Positions 1 through 9,431 of a DNA stretch of 64,000 nucleotides are shown piece after piece. Position 1 is the first letter of the stretch. Each line of letters starts with the position of its first letter. The position numbers were made by a program, and so were the translations under genes. Source of the stretch: Opitutus terrae PB90-1 (lineage in GTDB: Bacteria > Verrucomicrobiota > Verrucomicrobiia > Opitutales > Opitutaceae); the NCBI RefSeq assembly GCF_000019965.1, contig NC_010571.1, positions 2,737,001-2,801,000 of the forward strand. The letters run 5' to 3'. The notes below the pieces were generated by a model. The model saw nothing but the letters and a program-made list of their open reading frames with translations, ran no database searches and was not told the DNA's origin.

Positions 1-1
1 T

Positions 2-937
2 CGGGAGTTTCTCCATCAATCCACGCGGCTCGGCGCGCTGGCGTTTGCCGCCACCTTTCCGTGGTCGCGGTTGGCCGGGGCTGCCGCTGCGAACGACCCG
101 GCCATCGCTGCGCCCGCCGATCTTGGGATCATCGAGGGCGACGATTATTACGAAAACACGCTCCGCGCGCTGGCGCTGCTCGGCGGGATGTCGCGTTTCG
201 TGAAACCGGGCCACCGCGTGGCGCTGCTGATCAATGCGCCGCGCTGGTGGACCAAGCCGGGGTCGTTTACGTCACCTGAAGTTTCGCTCGCGGTGGTGAA
301 GGCGTGCGCCGACGCCGGCGCGAAGGAGATGGTCACGATCGTGGATCCGCCGGGTGGTTACTGGCGACGGAGCCGGCACGCGGAGCAATGCGCGGCGGCG
401 CTCGCCCGCGTGCAATCCGCGTCGGGCGGCCGGACCACGGTCAATATCCCGAAGGGGCGCGCGCTGAAGCAGGCGGAGATCAGTCGCGCGCTGCTCGAAG
501 CGGACGTCGTGATCAACGTGCCGATCGCGAAGCACCACGCTGGCACCGGCTTCACCGGCTGCCTGAAAAACATGATGGGCGCCTGCAGCGGATCGACCAA
601 TCGGTTTTTTCACAACGGCTCCGGCGCTAGCAGCGAATATGGCGACGTCGTGTTCCTGTCGCAGTGCATCGCCGACGTGAATCTCGTGCGCAAGCCGGAC
701 CTGAACGTCTGCGATGCCACGGAATTTTTGCTCACGAACGGCCCGGCCGGCCCGGGCGAACTCGGTCACGCGCGGGCGGTCGTCGCCGGCACCGATCCGG
801 TGGCCGTGGATGCGTATTGCGCGAGCACGTTCCTGAATTTGCGGCCCACGCGTGTGGACATGATCCGGCAGGCGTTCCAGCACGAGATCGGCGAGATCGA
901 CTGGACCAAACTGACTGTGCGCAAGGAGAGCGTGTGA
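2..937 (+). CDS. DUF362 domain-containing protein, Tat-exported, 5' end outside window
   Basis: The reading frame is open to the left edge, so the gene starts upstream of the window. The first residues read REFLHQSTRLGALAFAA, the second half of a twin-arginine signal (RREFL-type) followed by a hydrophobic stretch and an Ala-rich cleavage region, so export in folded form is likely. The body matches DUF362: a conserved segment around DVVINVPIAKHHAGTGFTG, then CLKNMMGACSG and the C-terminal AVDAYCASTFL. DUF362 proteins are often linked to iron-sulfur clusters, but no 4Fe-4S cysteine cluster is visible in this part. An internal TTG at 71 is not a credible start because it would cut off the signal peptide. 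The stop overlaps the GTG start of the DUF6599 gene, so the two are translationally coupled. Its biochemical function is not known. Confidence 0.85.
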   Translation, partial: REFLHQSTRLGALAFAATFPWSRLAGAAAANDPAIAAPADLGIIEGDDYYENTLRALALLGGMSRFVKPGHRVALLINAPRWWTKPGSFTSPEVSLAVVKACADAGAKEMVTIVDPPGGYWRRSRHAEQCAAALARVQSASGGRTTVNIPKGRALKQAEISRALLEADVVINVPIAKHHAGTGFTGCLKNMMGACSGSTNRFFHNGSGASSEYGDVVFLSQCIADVNLVRKPDLNVCDATEFLLTNGPAGPGELGHARAVVAGTDPVAVDAYCASTFLNLRPTRVDMIRQAFQHEIGEIDWTKLTVRKESV

Positions 938-1881
938 CCGTGCGAGTCTGCCCGCGAATTACGCGAACGGACGCGAGGCAACGCGGCCGGAGCCACGTTG
1001 GACGTCTGGCGGCGTGGGTGCTCATCGCGGTTGCCACGCTCTCGCTGGCCGACGCGCCGGCAGCAGCTGACGCGAAGCTCGAGCCACGCGCCGTGGCCGA
1101 ACTGATGATGAGCGCGATCGAGCTGCCCGGCTGGACGCTGGCGGAGCCGCCGCGCGTCGCGGCCGGACAGGATCTCTTCGAGCTGATCGACGGTGGGGCC
1201 GAGATCTATCAGGAGTATGGATTCAAGCGGGTGGAGTCCCGCCGTTACGAACGCGGTGCGGCGTCGCTGCAGATCGAGCTCTACCAGATGGCTGACGTCT
1301 CGGCGGCGTATGGCATTTACTCGATGATGCAGTCGCCGCGCGGCACGCCCGTGGACGTCGGGCAGGAGGCCCGGCTGTTCCGTGACTACCTCATGTTTTG
1401 GCAGGGCGACTTTTATGCGTCGCTGACGCTTACGGGAGAGGACGCGAACGCAGCGCAAGCGTTGACGGAGGCGGCGCGAACGATCGCGGCGCGCATCACC
1501 ACCGTCGGCGAGCGGCCGGCGATCATGCGGTGGTTGCCGGAAGCGGGGCTGCAGGACGGCAAGTATCTGCGCGGTCCGATCGCGCTCTCGAATGTTTATG
1601 TATTCGGAGCGGGCGATGCGTTTGGCGCGATTGAGGCGGCCTGCGGTGTGTATGCGGATCGCCGCGAGTTCATCTTCAGCTATCCGCGTGATGAAGCGGC
1701 GAGTGCGCGGCTGGCAGGCGTTCGCGAGGCGATGATGAACGACGGAGCATATCGAGGGTTCGCTCAAACGCCCGAAGGCTTCGAGTGCCGTGATGCGGAT
1801 GGCAGAAGGATTGTCGCCGGTCGCGACGGCAGCCGGCTGCTTGTGCGCGTTCAGGAAACTGCCATCGAGGCGGGTCGATAG
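934..1881 (+). CDS. DUF6599 family secreted protein
   Basis: A 315-residue protein. I chose GTG 934 because AAGGAG lies 5 bases upstream and the start overlaps the stop of the DUF362 gene (GTGTGA); GTG 940 is an alternative. The N-terminus has basic residues followed by a hydrophobic run (AAWVLIAVATLSLADAPAAA), a Sec signal peptide. The mature part carries the family signature ELIDGGAEIYQEYGFKRV near residues 84-101, then two related halves, the second from about residue 195. I recall DUF6599 proteins accompanying DUF362 and ferredoxin-like genes in Acidobacteria and Verrucomicrobia. The coupling to an exported DUF362 protein suggests the two act in one periplasmic pathway. No catalytic residues can be named. 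Confidence 0.8.
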   Translation: MTVRVCPRITRTDARQRGRSHVGRLAAWVLIAVATLSLADAPAAADAKLEPRAVAELMMSAIELPGWTLAEPPRVAAGQDLFELIDGGAEIYQEYGFKRVESRRYERGAASLQIELYQMADVSAAYGIYSMMQSPRGTPVDVGQEARLFRDYLMFWQGDFYASLTLTGEDANAAQALTEAARTIAARITTVGERPAIMRWLPEAGLQDGKYLRGPIALSNVYVFGAGDAFGAIEAACGVYADRREFIFSYPRDEAASARLAGVREAMMNDGAYRGFAQTPEGFECRDADGRRIVAGRDGSRLLVRVQETAIEAGR

Positions 1882-1899
1882 TTGCGAGCTCTCGCCGTG

Positions 1900-1960
1900 G
1901 TAGCGGAAGCGTGAACTTTTCGCTGCTGCCGGCAGGCGAAATGCTGACGCGTTCCGCTAC
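1900..1960. repeat. Long inverted repeat (GTAGCGGAA ... TTCCGCTAC)
   Basis: GTAGCGGAAGCGT at 1900-1912 is mirrored by ACGCGTTCCGCTAC at 1947-1960, giving a long stem around a 34-base centre. It lies 3' of the DUF6599 stop, between that gene and the convergent lactonase gene. The GTAGCGGAAGC core recurs near 38250. It could act as a transcript end or simply be a dispersed palindromic repeat. No T-run follows on either strand. Confidence 0.55.
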
Positions 1961-2137
1961 GGGCGAAGGCTCTAGCCCATCCGGGCCGACGATGTCGGGG
2001 CCGCCGCGACAAGGTCGCTCCGCCGCAGGCGGACGGAAATTTCGGACTGAGCTTCACTCCTGTTCATGAAATTTCCGAGCTAGGGGAGTCGAATGCCGGA
2101 GCTGTTCGATTTTTCGGCAGACCCTTACCGACAGCGT

Positions 2138-3268
2138 TCAGTTCACGAACTGCACGCAGACGACGCGGGGCACGGCGACGGTCGGACCGGTGCGGGTGAG
2201 CCGGCCGGTCGCGGCATCGACACGAAAGACGGCGAGCGTGTTCGAATCCATGTGCGCGCAGAGCAGCCAGCGTCCGTCCGGCGTGAGCGAAAAGTTGCGC
2301 GGCGTCTTGCCGCCACACGGAACGATCTCGACGCGCGTGAGTGAACCGGTTTCGGCATTCCGCTCGAATACCGCCAGGCTGTCGTGACCGCGGTTCGCGG
2401 CGTAGACGAAACGACCGTTGGGATGCACGCGGATTTCGGAGGTCGTGTTCTGGCCCGAAAAATCCGCCGGCAGCGTAGACACGCGTTCGAAGGGCTCAAC
2501 GACACCGCGCGGCGCATCGTAGCGGCAGGAGGTGACGGTGCAGTCGAGCTCGTCGAGCACGTAGAAGAACGTGCCGTCCCCGGAAAACTTCGTGTGTCGC
2601 GGACCCGCGCCGGGCGCGAAGGTCGCAAACGCCGGCTCGTGCGGTGCGATGCTCCCGTCCTCCGGCGAGAGGCGGTAGGTGAACACGCGATCGACGCCGA
2701 GGTCCGCCACGAAGGCGAAGCGATTGTCGGGCGAGAGCGTCACCGAGTGCGGATGCGGCTTTTCCTGACGGGCGGTGTTGGGCCCCAGTGGGCCGGTCTG
2801 CGGCAGTAGCGTCATGACTGGTCCAACGCGTCCATCAGCCAGCACCGGAAACGAGGCGACATATCCGCCGCCGTAGCTGACGGCGACGAGCATGCGGTGG
2901 GTGGCATCGAGCGCGAGATGGCAGAGCGAGCGTTGTCCGGTGGACTCGATGTTGAGCAGCTGCAGCCGACCGGTTTCGGGTTCGAGCGCAAACGCGGCGA
3001 CCGCCCCGGTGGGCTTCCCATCCGCGCCGGGCACACGCGCCATCGAGTAGACGAAGCGCCCGTTCGGATGCAGCGCGAAGAACTCGGGGTACGACAGCTC
3101 TGCCGCGAGCTCGGGCGTGGAGAGTGCGCCGGTGTCGGCATCGAGCCGCACGACGTAGATCCCGCGGCTGTCCCTGTCGGTGAACGTTCCCAACAGCGCA
3201 ACGTGTTCGCGCGCGCGCAGCAGCCCGCCGGCGCCGAGCAAGGCAATGACAACGAGGAGACGGAGCAT
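2138..3268 (-). CDS. Lactonase family protein (7-bladed beta-propeller), secreted
   Basis: A 376-residue protein starting at ATG 3268 with a short signal peptide (MLRLLVVIALLGAGGLLRA). The rest is a beta-propeller of the Lactonase/6-phosphogluconolactonase (Pgl) type: repeats such as FFALHPNGRFVYSMAR, KPHPHSVTLSPDNRFAFVAD, GAGPRHTKFSGDGTFFYVLDE, EIRVHPNGRFVYAANRG and NFSLTPDGRWLLCAHMDS recur every 45-50 residues. The length fits the family (330-400). Cytoplasmic members hydrolyse 6-phosphogluconolactone. An exported member more likely acts on an extracellular lactone or is a binding protein, so I give no gene symbol. It stands alone on the minus strand, divergent from the propeller kinase at 3455. 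Confidence 0.85.
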   Translation of the reverse strand: MLRLLVVIALLGAGGLLRAREHVALLGTFTDRDSRGIYVVRLDADTGALSTPELAAELSYPEFFALHPNGRFVYSMARVPGADGKPTGAVAAFALEPETGRLQLLNIESTGQRSLCHLALDATHRMLVAVSYGGGYVASFPVLADGRVGPVMTLLPQTGPLGPNTARQEKPHPHSVTLSPDNRFAFVADLGVDRVFTYRLSPEDGSIAPHEPAFATFAPGAGPRHTKFSGDGTFFYVLDELDCTVTSCRYDAPRGVVEPFERVSTLPADFSGQNTTSEIRVHPNGRFVYAANRGHDSLAVFERNAETGSLTRVEIVPCGGKTPRNFSLTPDGRWLLCAHMDSNTLAVFRVDAATGRLTRTGPTVAVPRVVCVQFVN

Positions 3269-3454
3269 GCCGAAGCTTGGGCGGCCGGGCTCCGCATCGC
3301 GAGCACTTCCCTGAGCCAGATGCCAATGGCTGAACGCTGCGGACGGCGTCCGCGCGGTGGCGGCACGTTGCCGTCTCAAGACCCGGCCCGGTGCGCCGAT
3401 AGGCTGGAGGTGCTCACCACTCAGCTGCCGAATCGCCGCGGCCGTCCCGCCCGG

Positions 3455-6400
3455 GTGTGTCCGCATGCGGCCGCTCGTCCCATTGCAGCCCCGTTGCTCC
3501 CGGTGAAATTGCAGCCTCACCTTCGGTTTTCCTCTGGCGCGCGCCTGGTCGCGCCTCGCGGCCCTCGGTCTTGGCCTGTGCGCGCGGCGTGGCTGGGGCT
3601 GGTCGCTGCACTCCTCGCGGCCGTCACGCCGGCGTTCGCGCTGGATCCGGCCAAGTCGATCCGCCAATTCAACGTGCAGAGCTGGACGCGGCAAACCGGC
3701 TTGCCGGCCGACAAGATCGGCGACGTGGTGCAGACGCCCGACGGTTTCATCTGGCTCGGCACGCAAAACGGGCTGGTGCGGTTCGACGGCCTCGAGTTCA
3801 AGGTGGTGCCGATCACCCTGCCGTACGCCGGCGGTCAGGACGTCGCCAAGCTCTCCATTGCGCCAGATGGGGCGCTCTGGTTCGCGATCAACCGCGGCGG
3901 GTTCGGCCGCTTTGACGGCCAGAAATTCAGTCCCATCGACGACGCTCGCTTTCAGGATCCACGAATCGCGGCGGGCACGATCCTCGTCGGCCGCGACGGC
4001 GCGATCTGGACCGGTACCGTCAACGGACTCAACCGGTGGGTGAAGGACCGGCCGGCGGAAAGTTTCTATGCGGAGAGCGTCCAGCCGAGCGGGACCGTGC
4101 TTGCATTGCACGAAGACGCTGCGGGGCGCATGTGGGTGGGGACCGGAGGCAGCGGACTCTATTATCACGATGGCAAAAGCCTGCATGAGCTGCGCGACGA
4201 GTCGCTGCGCGGGTATTCGACGGTCGCCCTGACGAGCGATGCGCGCGGGGCAATCTGGTTGGCGACGGCGCGATCCTTGCGCCGACTCGCGCCGGGGGCC
4301 GAGCGAACCGAGGTCCTGCTCACGGAGATGCCGGTGAGCGCTGTGCTCGTGGATCGGCAGGGCGTGGTCTGGTTCGGCACGACGAGCCGGGGGCTCGGTC
4401 GATACGCCGATGGCGAATTCACTTTCCTCGGCAAGGCGGAAGGGCTGGCGAGCGACAACGTGTTCAGCCTATTCGAGGACCGCGAGGGCAGCCTTTGGGT
4501 CGGCACCCCTGAGGGGCTGAGCCAGTTGACGGACCTGAAGTTCCCGATCTTCTCGAAGCCCGAGGGGCTGCTCGAAGGCAGTGCCATCGCCGTGACTCCG
4601 GCGCGGGCGGGCGGCGTGTGGGCGGCGATGGCGTCCGGGGTGTCGTATTTTGACGGGCGGCGGGCGCACAACATCACGGATCGCGAGTTGCTGCCGAATC
4701 CCTACCAGCGCACGATTTTTGAAGCGCGGAACGGCGACCTCTACGTGGGCGACGGCGATCGGAACATCCATGTGTTCCGCGACGACAGGCTGCTCTACCG
4801 CGTGCACACGGAGTTGTGGCCGGATGCGATGACGGAGGACCACGAAAGCGTGTTGGTCGGCGTGGGCTGGATGCTCTACCGGCTGCGCGAGGGCGGATTG
4901 CAGCCGTTCGAATTCCAGCCGGGGCAGGATCCCAATCTCGGCTGGATCAACCGGCTGTATGTCAACGCCGACGGAACGATCTGGGCGGGGACCAACAGCG
5001 GAGTGGCGCGGATTCGCGACGGATTGGTGACACGCTGGAGCCCGGCGCAGGGGCTGTCGTCGGACCGCGTGCACTTTGTCTTCGTCGACGTCGACGGCGC
5101 GGTGTGGGCGGGACTGCCGACCGGACTCGCGCGGATCAAGGATGAGCGTGTAGCGAACGTACGGTTGGCGGACGGGCTGCCGGATCAACGGATCTTCGCG
5201 ATCGTGCCGGACGAGGTAGGAAACTTCTGGATCTCATCGGGTCGCGGCGTATTTCGGGCTGCGCGCGAAAAACTCAATGCGATCGCGGACGGACAGCCGG
5301 TCGAACTCGGGGCCGAGCTGTTCGGTGGGCTCGAGGCGGTGAAGTTCACCGACCGCACGGATCAGGGCTTCTCGGGCTGCCGCTCGAACGACGGCCGGAT
5401 CTGGTTTCCCAATCCCCTCGGCGTGATGACGATTGATCCGACGAAATATTTCCGGAACCCGATCGCGCCGCCGGTGCATCTGGAGCAGGTGCGGGTCAAT
5501 GGCGAGGAGCGTCCCGTCACGGAGAAACTGGTGCTGCAGCCCGGAGAGAATCGGGTCGAGTTCACCTTCACCGCGCTGAGCTACATCGCGCCCCGCAAGT
5601 TGCGCGCCCGCTACCGGCTGCACGGGCTGGAGGAGGAGTGGGTGGACGCGGGCCCGCGGCGCTCCGCGCTCTACAGCCGGCTCGCGCCGGGTAACTACAC
5701 GTTTCAGGTGCAGGCCTGCAACGCCGACGGCGTCTGGAACACGACGGGCGCGGAACTGAGCTTCCGGCTGCTGCCGCCGTTCCATGAGACCGGATGGTTT
5801 TATGCGCTCTGTGGACTCGTGAGCCTCGCCGCGGTGGTCGGCGGCCACCGCTGGCGCGTCCGGCACATGGAGGTTGCGCGGCTGAAGCTGCAGGCCGAGC
5901 GTGACCTCCTCGAAACGAAAGTCACCGAGCGCACCGCGGAGTTGGCGCACGAGCACGCGCTCCTGACCACGCTGCTCGATAGTTCGCCCGACCAGATCTA
6001 TTTCAAAGACACCGAATCGCGCTACCTCAAGGCGAGCCAGGCGCGCGCGGAAGCGCTTGGGTTGAGCTCCTCGGGTGCGCTCATCGGCCGGTCGGACGCC
6101 GAGTTGATGCCCGACAGCGACGTGCGGGCAGCGCTCGCCGGCGAACAGGAGATCATCCGCACGGGCCAGCCGCTGATTGGCCAGGTCGAGGTGGAGTCGG
6201 AGCAGGCCGGAAACAAGCGCTGGCTCCTCACGAGCAAGATGCCGCTGCGCAACAAGGCCGGCGAAATTATCGGCACGTTCGGCATCTCGAAAGATATCAC
6301 GATGCTAAAAGAGGCGGAGGCAAAGCTGATCGAGGCGCACCGGCAGCTGCTGGTGACCTCGCGCCAAGCCGGCATGGCCGAGGTGGCCACGAGCGTGCTC

Positions 6401-7213
6401 CACAACGTCGGCAACGTGCTTAACAGCGTGAACGTGTCGGCCTCGCTGGTGAGCGAAAAAATGCGCAACGCGCGGCTCGACCACCTCGAAAAGGCGGTGG
6501 CCATGCTCCAGGCACACGCGGGCGACCTGGCGGAATTCCTGGTGAGCGATCCGAAGGGCCGGAAACTGCCGGAGTTCTTCGCGTTGCTTTCTTCGCAGCT
6601 CACGGCCGAGCGCGACGAGATCGCCCGCGAACTCGAGCACCTGCGCAAGAATGTCGACCACATCAAGGAGGTGGTCGCGATGCAGCAGAGCTACGCCAAG
6701 GTGGCGGGAGTCGCGGAGAGCATGCCGCTCACGGACGTCGTCGACGACGCATTGCGCATGTATGAACTCGAGCTCGCCCGACATCAGATCACGCTCGATC
6801 GCGACTACCAGGCTCAGCCGGTGCTGCGGACCGACCGGCACAAGCTGATGCAGATTCTGGTGAACCTGATCCAAAACGCCAAATATGCCTGCAAGGAAAG
6901 CAACCGCCCGGACCGGAAGATTATTCTCCGTGTGACCCAAGCGGACGGGCGCGCGCGGGTGGCAGTGGTGGACAACGGCATCGGGATTCCGCGCGAATCG
7001 CTCAGCCGGATCTTCGCGCACGGCTATACCACGCGGAAGGACGGCCACGGCTTCGGGCTGCACAGCGGCGCCCTGGTCGCGAAGGAACTTGGGGGCTCGT
7101 TGACGGCCGAGAGCGGCGGAGCAGGGGAGGGCGCGACCTTCACCGTCGAGTTGCCACTGCAGGCGTCCGCAGGGCAGGAGTCGAGCCCCCCACCGGCGGC
7201 GTCCATTTCGTAG
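3455..7213 (+). CDS. Two-component regulator propeller sensor histidine kinase with PAS domain
   Basis: About 1252 residues. A hydrophobic signal segment (AAWLGLVAALLAAVTPAFA) precedes a periplasmic sensor of two seven-bladed propellers built from Reg_prop repeats (for example PDGFIWLGTQNGLVRFDG, REGSLWVGTPEGLSQL). A Y_Y_Y domain follows (around RARYRLHGLEEEWVDAGPR), then one transmembrane helix (WFYALCGLVSLAAVVGGH), a coiled coil, a PAS domain (SSPDQIYFKDTESRYLKAS) and a kinase core. The H-box is MAEVATSVLHNVGNVLNSV with the likely phospho-acceptor His983. The ATPase shows the N-box (LVNLIQNAKYA), VVDNGIGIP and GHGFGLHSGA. There is no receiver domain, so a partner regulator must lie elsewhere. 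Such sensors usually detect polysaccharide breakdown products. The start is uncertain: GTG 3455, 3503 and 3578 are in frame and none has a clear ribosome binding site. Confidence 0.9.
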   Translation: MCPHAAARPIAAPLLPVKLQPHLRFSSGARLVAPRGPRSWPVRAAWLGLVAALLAAVTPAFALDPAKSIRQFNVQSWTRQTGLPADKIGDVVQTPDGFIWLGTQNGLVRFDGLEFKVVPITLPYAGGQDVAKLSIAPDGALWFAINRGGFGRFDGQKFSPIDDARFQDPRIAAGTILVGRDGAIWTGTVNGLNRWVKDRPAESFYAESVQPSGTVLALHEDAAGRMWVGTGGSGLYYHDGKSLHELRDESLRGYSTVALTSDARGAIWLATARSLRRLAPGAERTEVLLTEMPVSAVLVDRQGVVWFGTTSRGLGRYADGEFTFLGKAEGLASDNVFSLFEDREGSLWVGTPEGLSQLTDLKFPIFSKPEGLLEGSAIAVTPARAGGVWAAMASGVSYFDGRRAHNITDRELLPNPYQRTIFEARNGDLYVGDGDRNIHVFRDDRLLYRVHTELWPDAMTEDHESVLVGVGWMLYRLREGGLQPFEFQPGQDPNLGWINRLYVNADGTIWAGTNSGVARIRDGLVTRWSPAQGLSSDRVHFVFVDVDGAVWAGLPTGLARIKDERVANVRLADGLPDQRIFAIVPDEVGNFWISSGRGVFRAAREKLNAIADGQPVELGAELFGGLEAVKFTDRTDQGFSGCRSNDGRIWFPNPLGVMTIDPTKYFRNPIAPPVHLEQVRVNGEERPVTEKLVLQPGENRVEFTFTALSYIAPRKLRARYRLHGLEEEWVDAGPRRSALYSRLAPGNYTFQVQACNADGVWNTTGAELSFRLLPPFHETGWFYALCGLVSLAAVVGGHRWRVRHMEVARLKLQAERDLLETKVTERTAELAHEHALLTTLLDSSPDQIYFKDTESRYLKASQARAEALGLSSSGALIGRSDAELMPDSDVRAALAGEQEIIRTGQPLIGQVEVESEQAGNKRWLLTSKMPLRNKAGEIIGTFGISKDITMLKEAEAKLIEAHRQLLVTSRQAGMAEVATSVLHNVGNVLNSVNVSASLVSEKMRNARLDHLEKAVAMLQAHAGDLAEFLVSDPKGRKLPEFFALLSSQLTAERDEIARELEHLRKNVDHIKEVVAMQQSYAKVAGVAESMPLTDVVDDALRMYELELARHQITLDRDYQAQPVLRTDRHKLMQILVNLIQNAKYACKESNRPDRKIILRVTQADGRARVAVVDNGIGIPRESLSRIFAHGYTTRKDGHGFGLHSGALVAKELGGSLTAESGGAGEGATFTVELPLQASAGQESSPPPAASIS

Positions 7214-7331
7214 CCCCCGCCTTCGTCGGTGCGCGGACTATGCTCCTGCGGCAAGGTCTGCTGGCGGGGCGCTCCGGTCGAGCGGGCGGGGAGCTAGCCG
7301 AAGCGGCGCGCGAAAGAACGCCGCTGGTGAT

Positions 7332-7967
7332 CTACCAGCCGAACCCGGCGGCGGAACCCGGCGAGAGCCGCATCAGGAGTTCGTTGCGACGGTTCACATC
7401 GTGCTGAAACGCACCGTGCAGCACGTTGACCTTCATCACCGAATGCGTGTCGCGCACCCCGCGCGCCATCGCGCACATGTGCTTGCCCGCGATGAACACG
7501 GCCGCGCCGAGCGGCTGCACCAGGTTTTCGAGAAACTCGGCGATGAGATGCGCCGTGCGCTCCTGGTTCTGCCACCGCCGCGCAAAGTGACCGGCGATCC
7601 GCGGCAGCTTTGACAGGCCGATGATCTTCTTGTCCGGAATGTAGGCGATCGTGATGGACATGATGATCGGCAGCAGGTGGTGCTCGCAGAGGCCGACTTC
7701 GTGAATGCCTTCCACGATCACCATGTCGTTGCACACGGCTTGGTGGCACTCGGCCTCGAACATGGTCAGCAACCGCTCGGTGCCGGTCCGCGCGCCCTCG
7801 GTCATCTCCACCAATGCCTTCGCGGCGCGCAGCGGCGTGTCGCGCATTCCCGCGGAGCTCAGATCGCCACCAATCTCCGTGATGATTGCGGCGTAGTGGC
7901 GGGCGATCTCGGCTAGATCAGGTGCGTGCGCGACGACCGAGAGGTCGCGGGGTGATTTTGTGTCCAT
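7332..7967 (-). CDS. folE: GTP cyclohydrolase I
   Basis: A 211-residue protein of normal FolE length. It converts GTP to 7,8-dihydroneopterin triphosphate, the first step of folate and pterin synthesis. The zinc site is visible: Cys94 and His97 in GLCEHHLLPI, and Cys165 in GKHMCAMARGV. Other family blocks include GLSKLPRI and QERTAHLIAEFL. Translation starts at ATG 7967. The upstream flavoprotein reductase ends 40 bases before it on the same strand, so the two are probably co-transcribed. The gene is convergent with the propeller kinase ending at 7213. Confidence 0.97.
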   Translation of the reverse strand: MDTKSPRDLSVVAHAPDLAEIARHYAAIITEIGGDLSSAGMRDTPLRAAKALVEMTEGARTGTERLLTMFEAECHQAVCNDMVIVEGIHEVGLCEHHLLPIIMSITIAYIPDKKIIGLSKLPRIAGHFARRWQNQERTAHLIAEFLENLVQPLGAAVFIAGKHMCAMARGVRDTHSVMKVNVLHGAFQHDVNRRNELLMRLSPGSAAGFGW

Positions 7968-8007
7968 GAGAAAAGGTGAGGTGGAGCTGCGGCGACGCCC
8001 GCCGGAG

Positions 8008-9213
8008 CTAGCCGCTGGGTGTTGAGGTTGGTGTAGCGACCGGGATTCGGTGCATGAGTTCTTCGGTCGAGAAGGGCCGTTGCGCCGCGATCAGTTCGCG
8101 GGCGGCGTCCACCTGGCCAAACTGGTTCCAGAGCAGCACGCCGCGAACGCGCCCCTGATCGAGATAATAGACCACGCCTTCTTCGTTGGAGCGGGTCCAA
8201 TTCGCGACCGTTTCCAGGTGCGGATCGAGGTCGCCGACGGCCTCGTAGCCAAATTCGAAAAGATCGGAATAGAAGAACGGCAAATGATGGTAGGGCTCGT
8301 TTGCGCCGGCCATGTTGCGACCGGCCAAGCGGCCCATCGTATTCGCGTTGTCCTCGTGCTCGACGCGCAGCCGGCGGTGCAGGAATGGACTCGGGAACGC
8401 TGCCACATCACCTGCGGCGTAGATGTCCGGATGGGTCGAGCGGAGAAACTCGTCGACCACGATGCCGTCGTCGAGGCCCAGCCCGATGGTGCGGGCGAGC
8501 TCGACGTTCGGTTCCGCGCCCACGCCAGCCACCACGCCGTCGACGAGGATTTCGCCGACGCTGTCAGTCCTGACGACGAGCTGCGAACCGCGTTCGTCGA
8601 TCCCCGACACCCTCGTGCGCGGCAGCACCTCCACGCCTTTCCGTCGATAGTGTTCGGTGACGTGGTCCGCGAGTCCCGCGGGAAAAATGCTGCCGCCGAT
8701 CCCGTGCCCTGGGAAAACCATGACCACCTGCTGGCCGTTCATCGTGAGCGCAGCAGCGATTTCGGATCCGATGAAGCCGGCCCCGATCACGGCGAATCGT
8801 CGCTTCGGGCCCGTTGCGGCCCGGAGCCGGTGGTAGTCCGCCAAAGTCCGGTAGTAGATCACCCGCTCGCTGGCGGAATTGAGTCGGCGTGGACGCACGC
8901 CCGTCGCCAGCAGGAGCTTGCTGTAGTGGTAGACCTCTCCCGCATCGTCGAGCACCTGCCGGCGGCCGACGTCGATCTGCAGGACCGTGCGTCCCAGGTG
9001 CAGCGCGGCGTTTTTCTTGTCCGTATGGCGGGCCACGGCCTCCAGCGGCTGCTCCTTCCACAACCCTTTGCTGAGCGGTGGGCGATCGTAAGGTCCATCT
9101 GGCTCGGCGCTGATCAGCCCAATCCTGCCGGTCGCGTCCAGCTCCCGGATTCCGGCAATCGCCGAATCCGCCGTCATGCCGCCGCCAATGATCAAATAAG
9201 TATAGTCTTTCAT
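8008..9213 (-). CDS. NAD(P)/FAD-dependent oxidoreductase (ferredoxin reductase/AIF type)
   Basis: A 401-residue protein starting at ATG 9213. The N-terminal FAD-binding Rossmann motif is YLIIGGGMTADSAIAGIREL, followed by PYDRPPLSKGLW, typical of BenD, rubredoxin reductase and AIF-like enzymes. A second dinucleotide-binding motif for NAD(P)H is FAVIGAGFIGSEIAAAL near residue 150, and IYAAGDVAAFPSP is the second FAD contact. The C-terminal part resembles the Reductase_C domain. Such enzymes pass electrons from NAD(P)H to a ferredoxin or rubredoxin. No partner ferredoxin or oxygenase gene is nearby; the downstream neighbour is folE, 40 bases away. Confidence 0.9.
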   Translation of the reverse strand: MKDYTYLIIGGGMTADSAIAGIRELDATGRIGLISAEPDGPYDRPPLSKGLWKEQPLEAVARHTDKKNAALHLGRTVLQIDVGRRQVLDDAGEVYHYSKLLLATGVRPRRLNSASERVIYYRTLADYHRLRAATGPKRRFAVIGAGFIGSEIAAALTMNGQQVVMVFPGHGIGGSIFPAGLADHVTEHYRRKGVEVLPRTRVSGIDERGSQLVVRTDSVGEILVDGVVAGVGAEPNVELARTIGLGLDDGIVVDEFLRSTHPDIYAAGDVAAFPSPFLHRRLRVEHEDNANTMGRLAGRNMAGANEPYHHLPFFYSDLFEFGYEAVGDLDPHLETVANWTRSNEEGVVYYLDQGRVRGVLLWNQFGQVDAARELIAAQRPFSTEELMHRIPVATPTSTPSG

Positions 9214-9431
9214 CGTGTGTGGTCGACTCGCCGCGAGGTGGCGATGAGTGCTGGCGTGATCGCGAGCTCTGCCTGGTGCGGCGGTCCTCCAGCGTATTGG
9301 ATGCGGCGGGCTTTCGCGAGTTACAGGCGCAATTGATCGGCTGACGCGATTTCGCTGACGGTGCGGCGCGATTGTTCGAAAAGAGGCGGGTCGGCTCTGG
9401 ATTCCGGCGCCGCGGGGCATAGTCTGACCTC

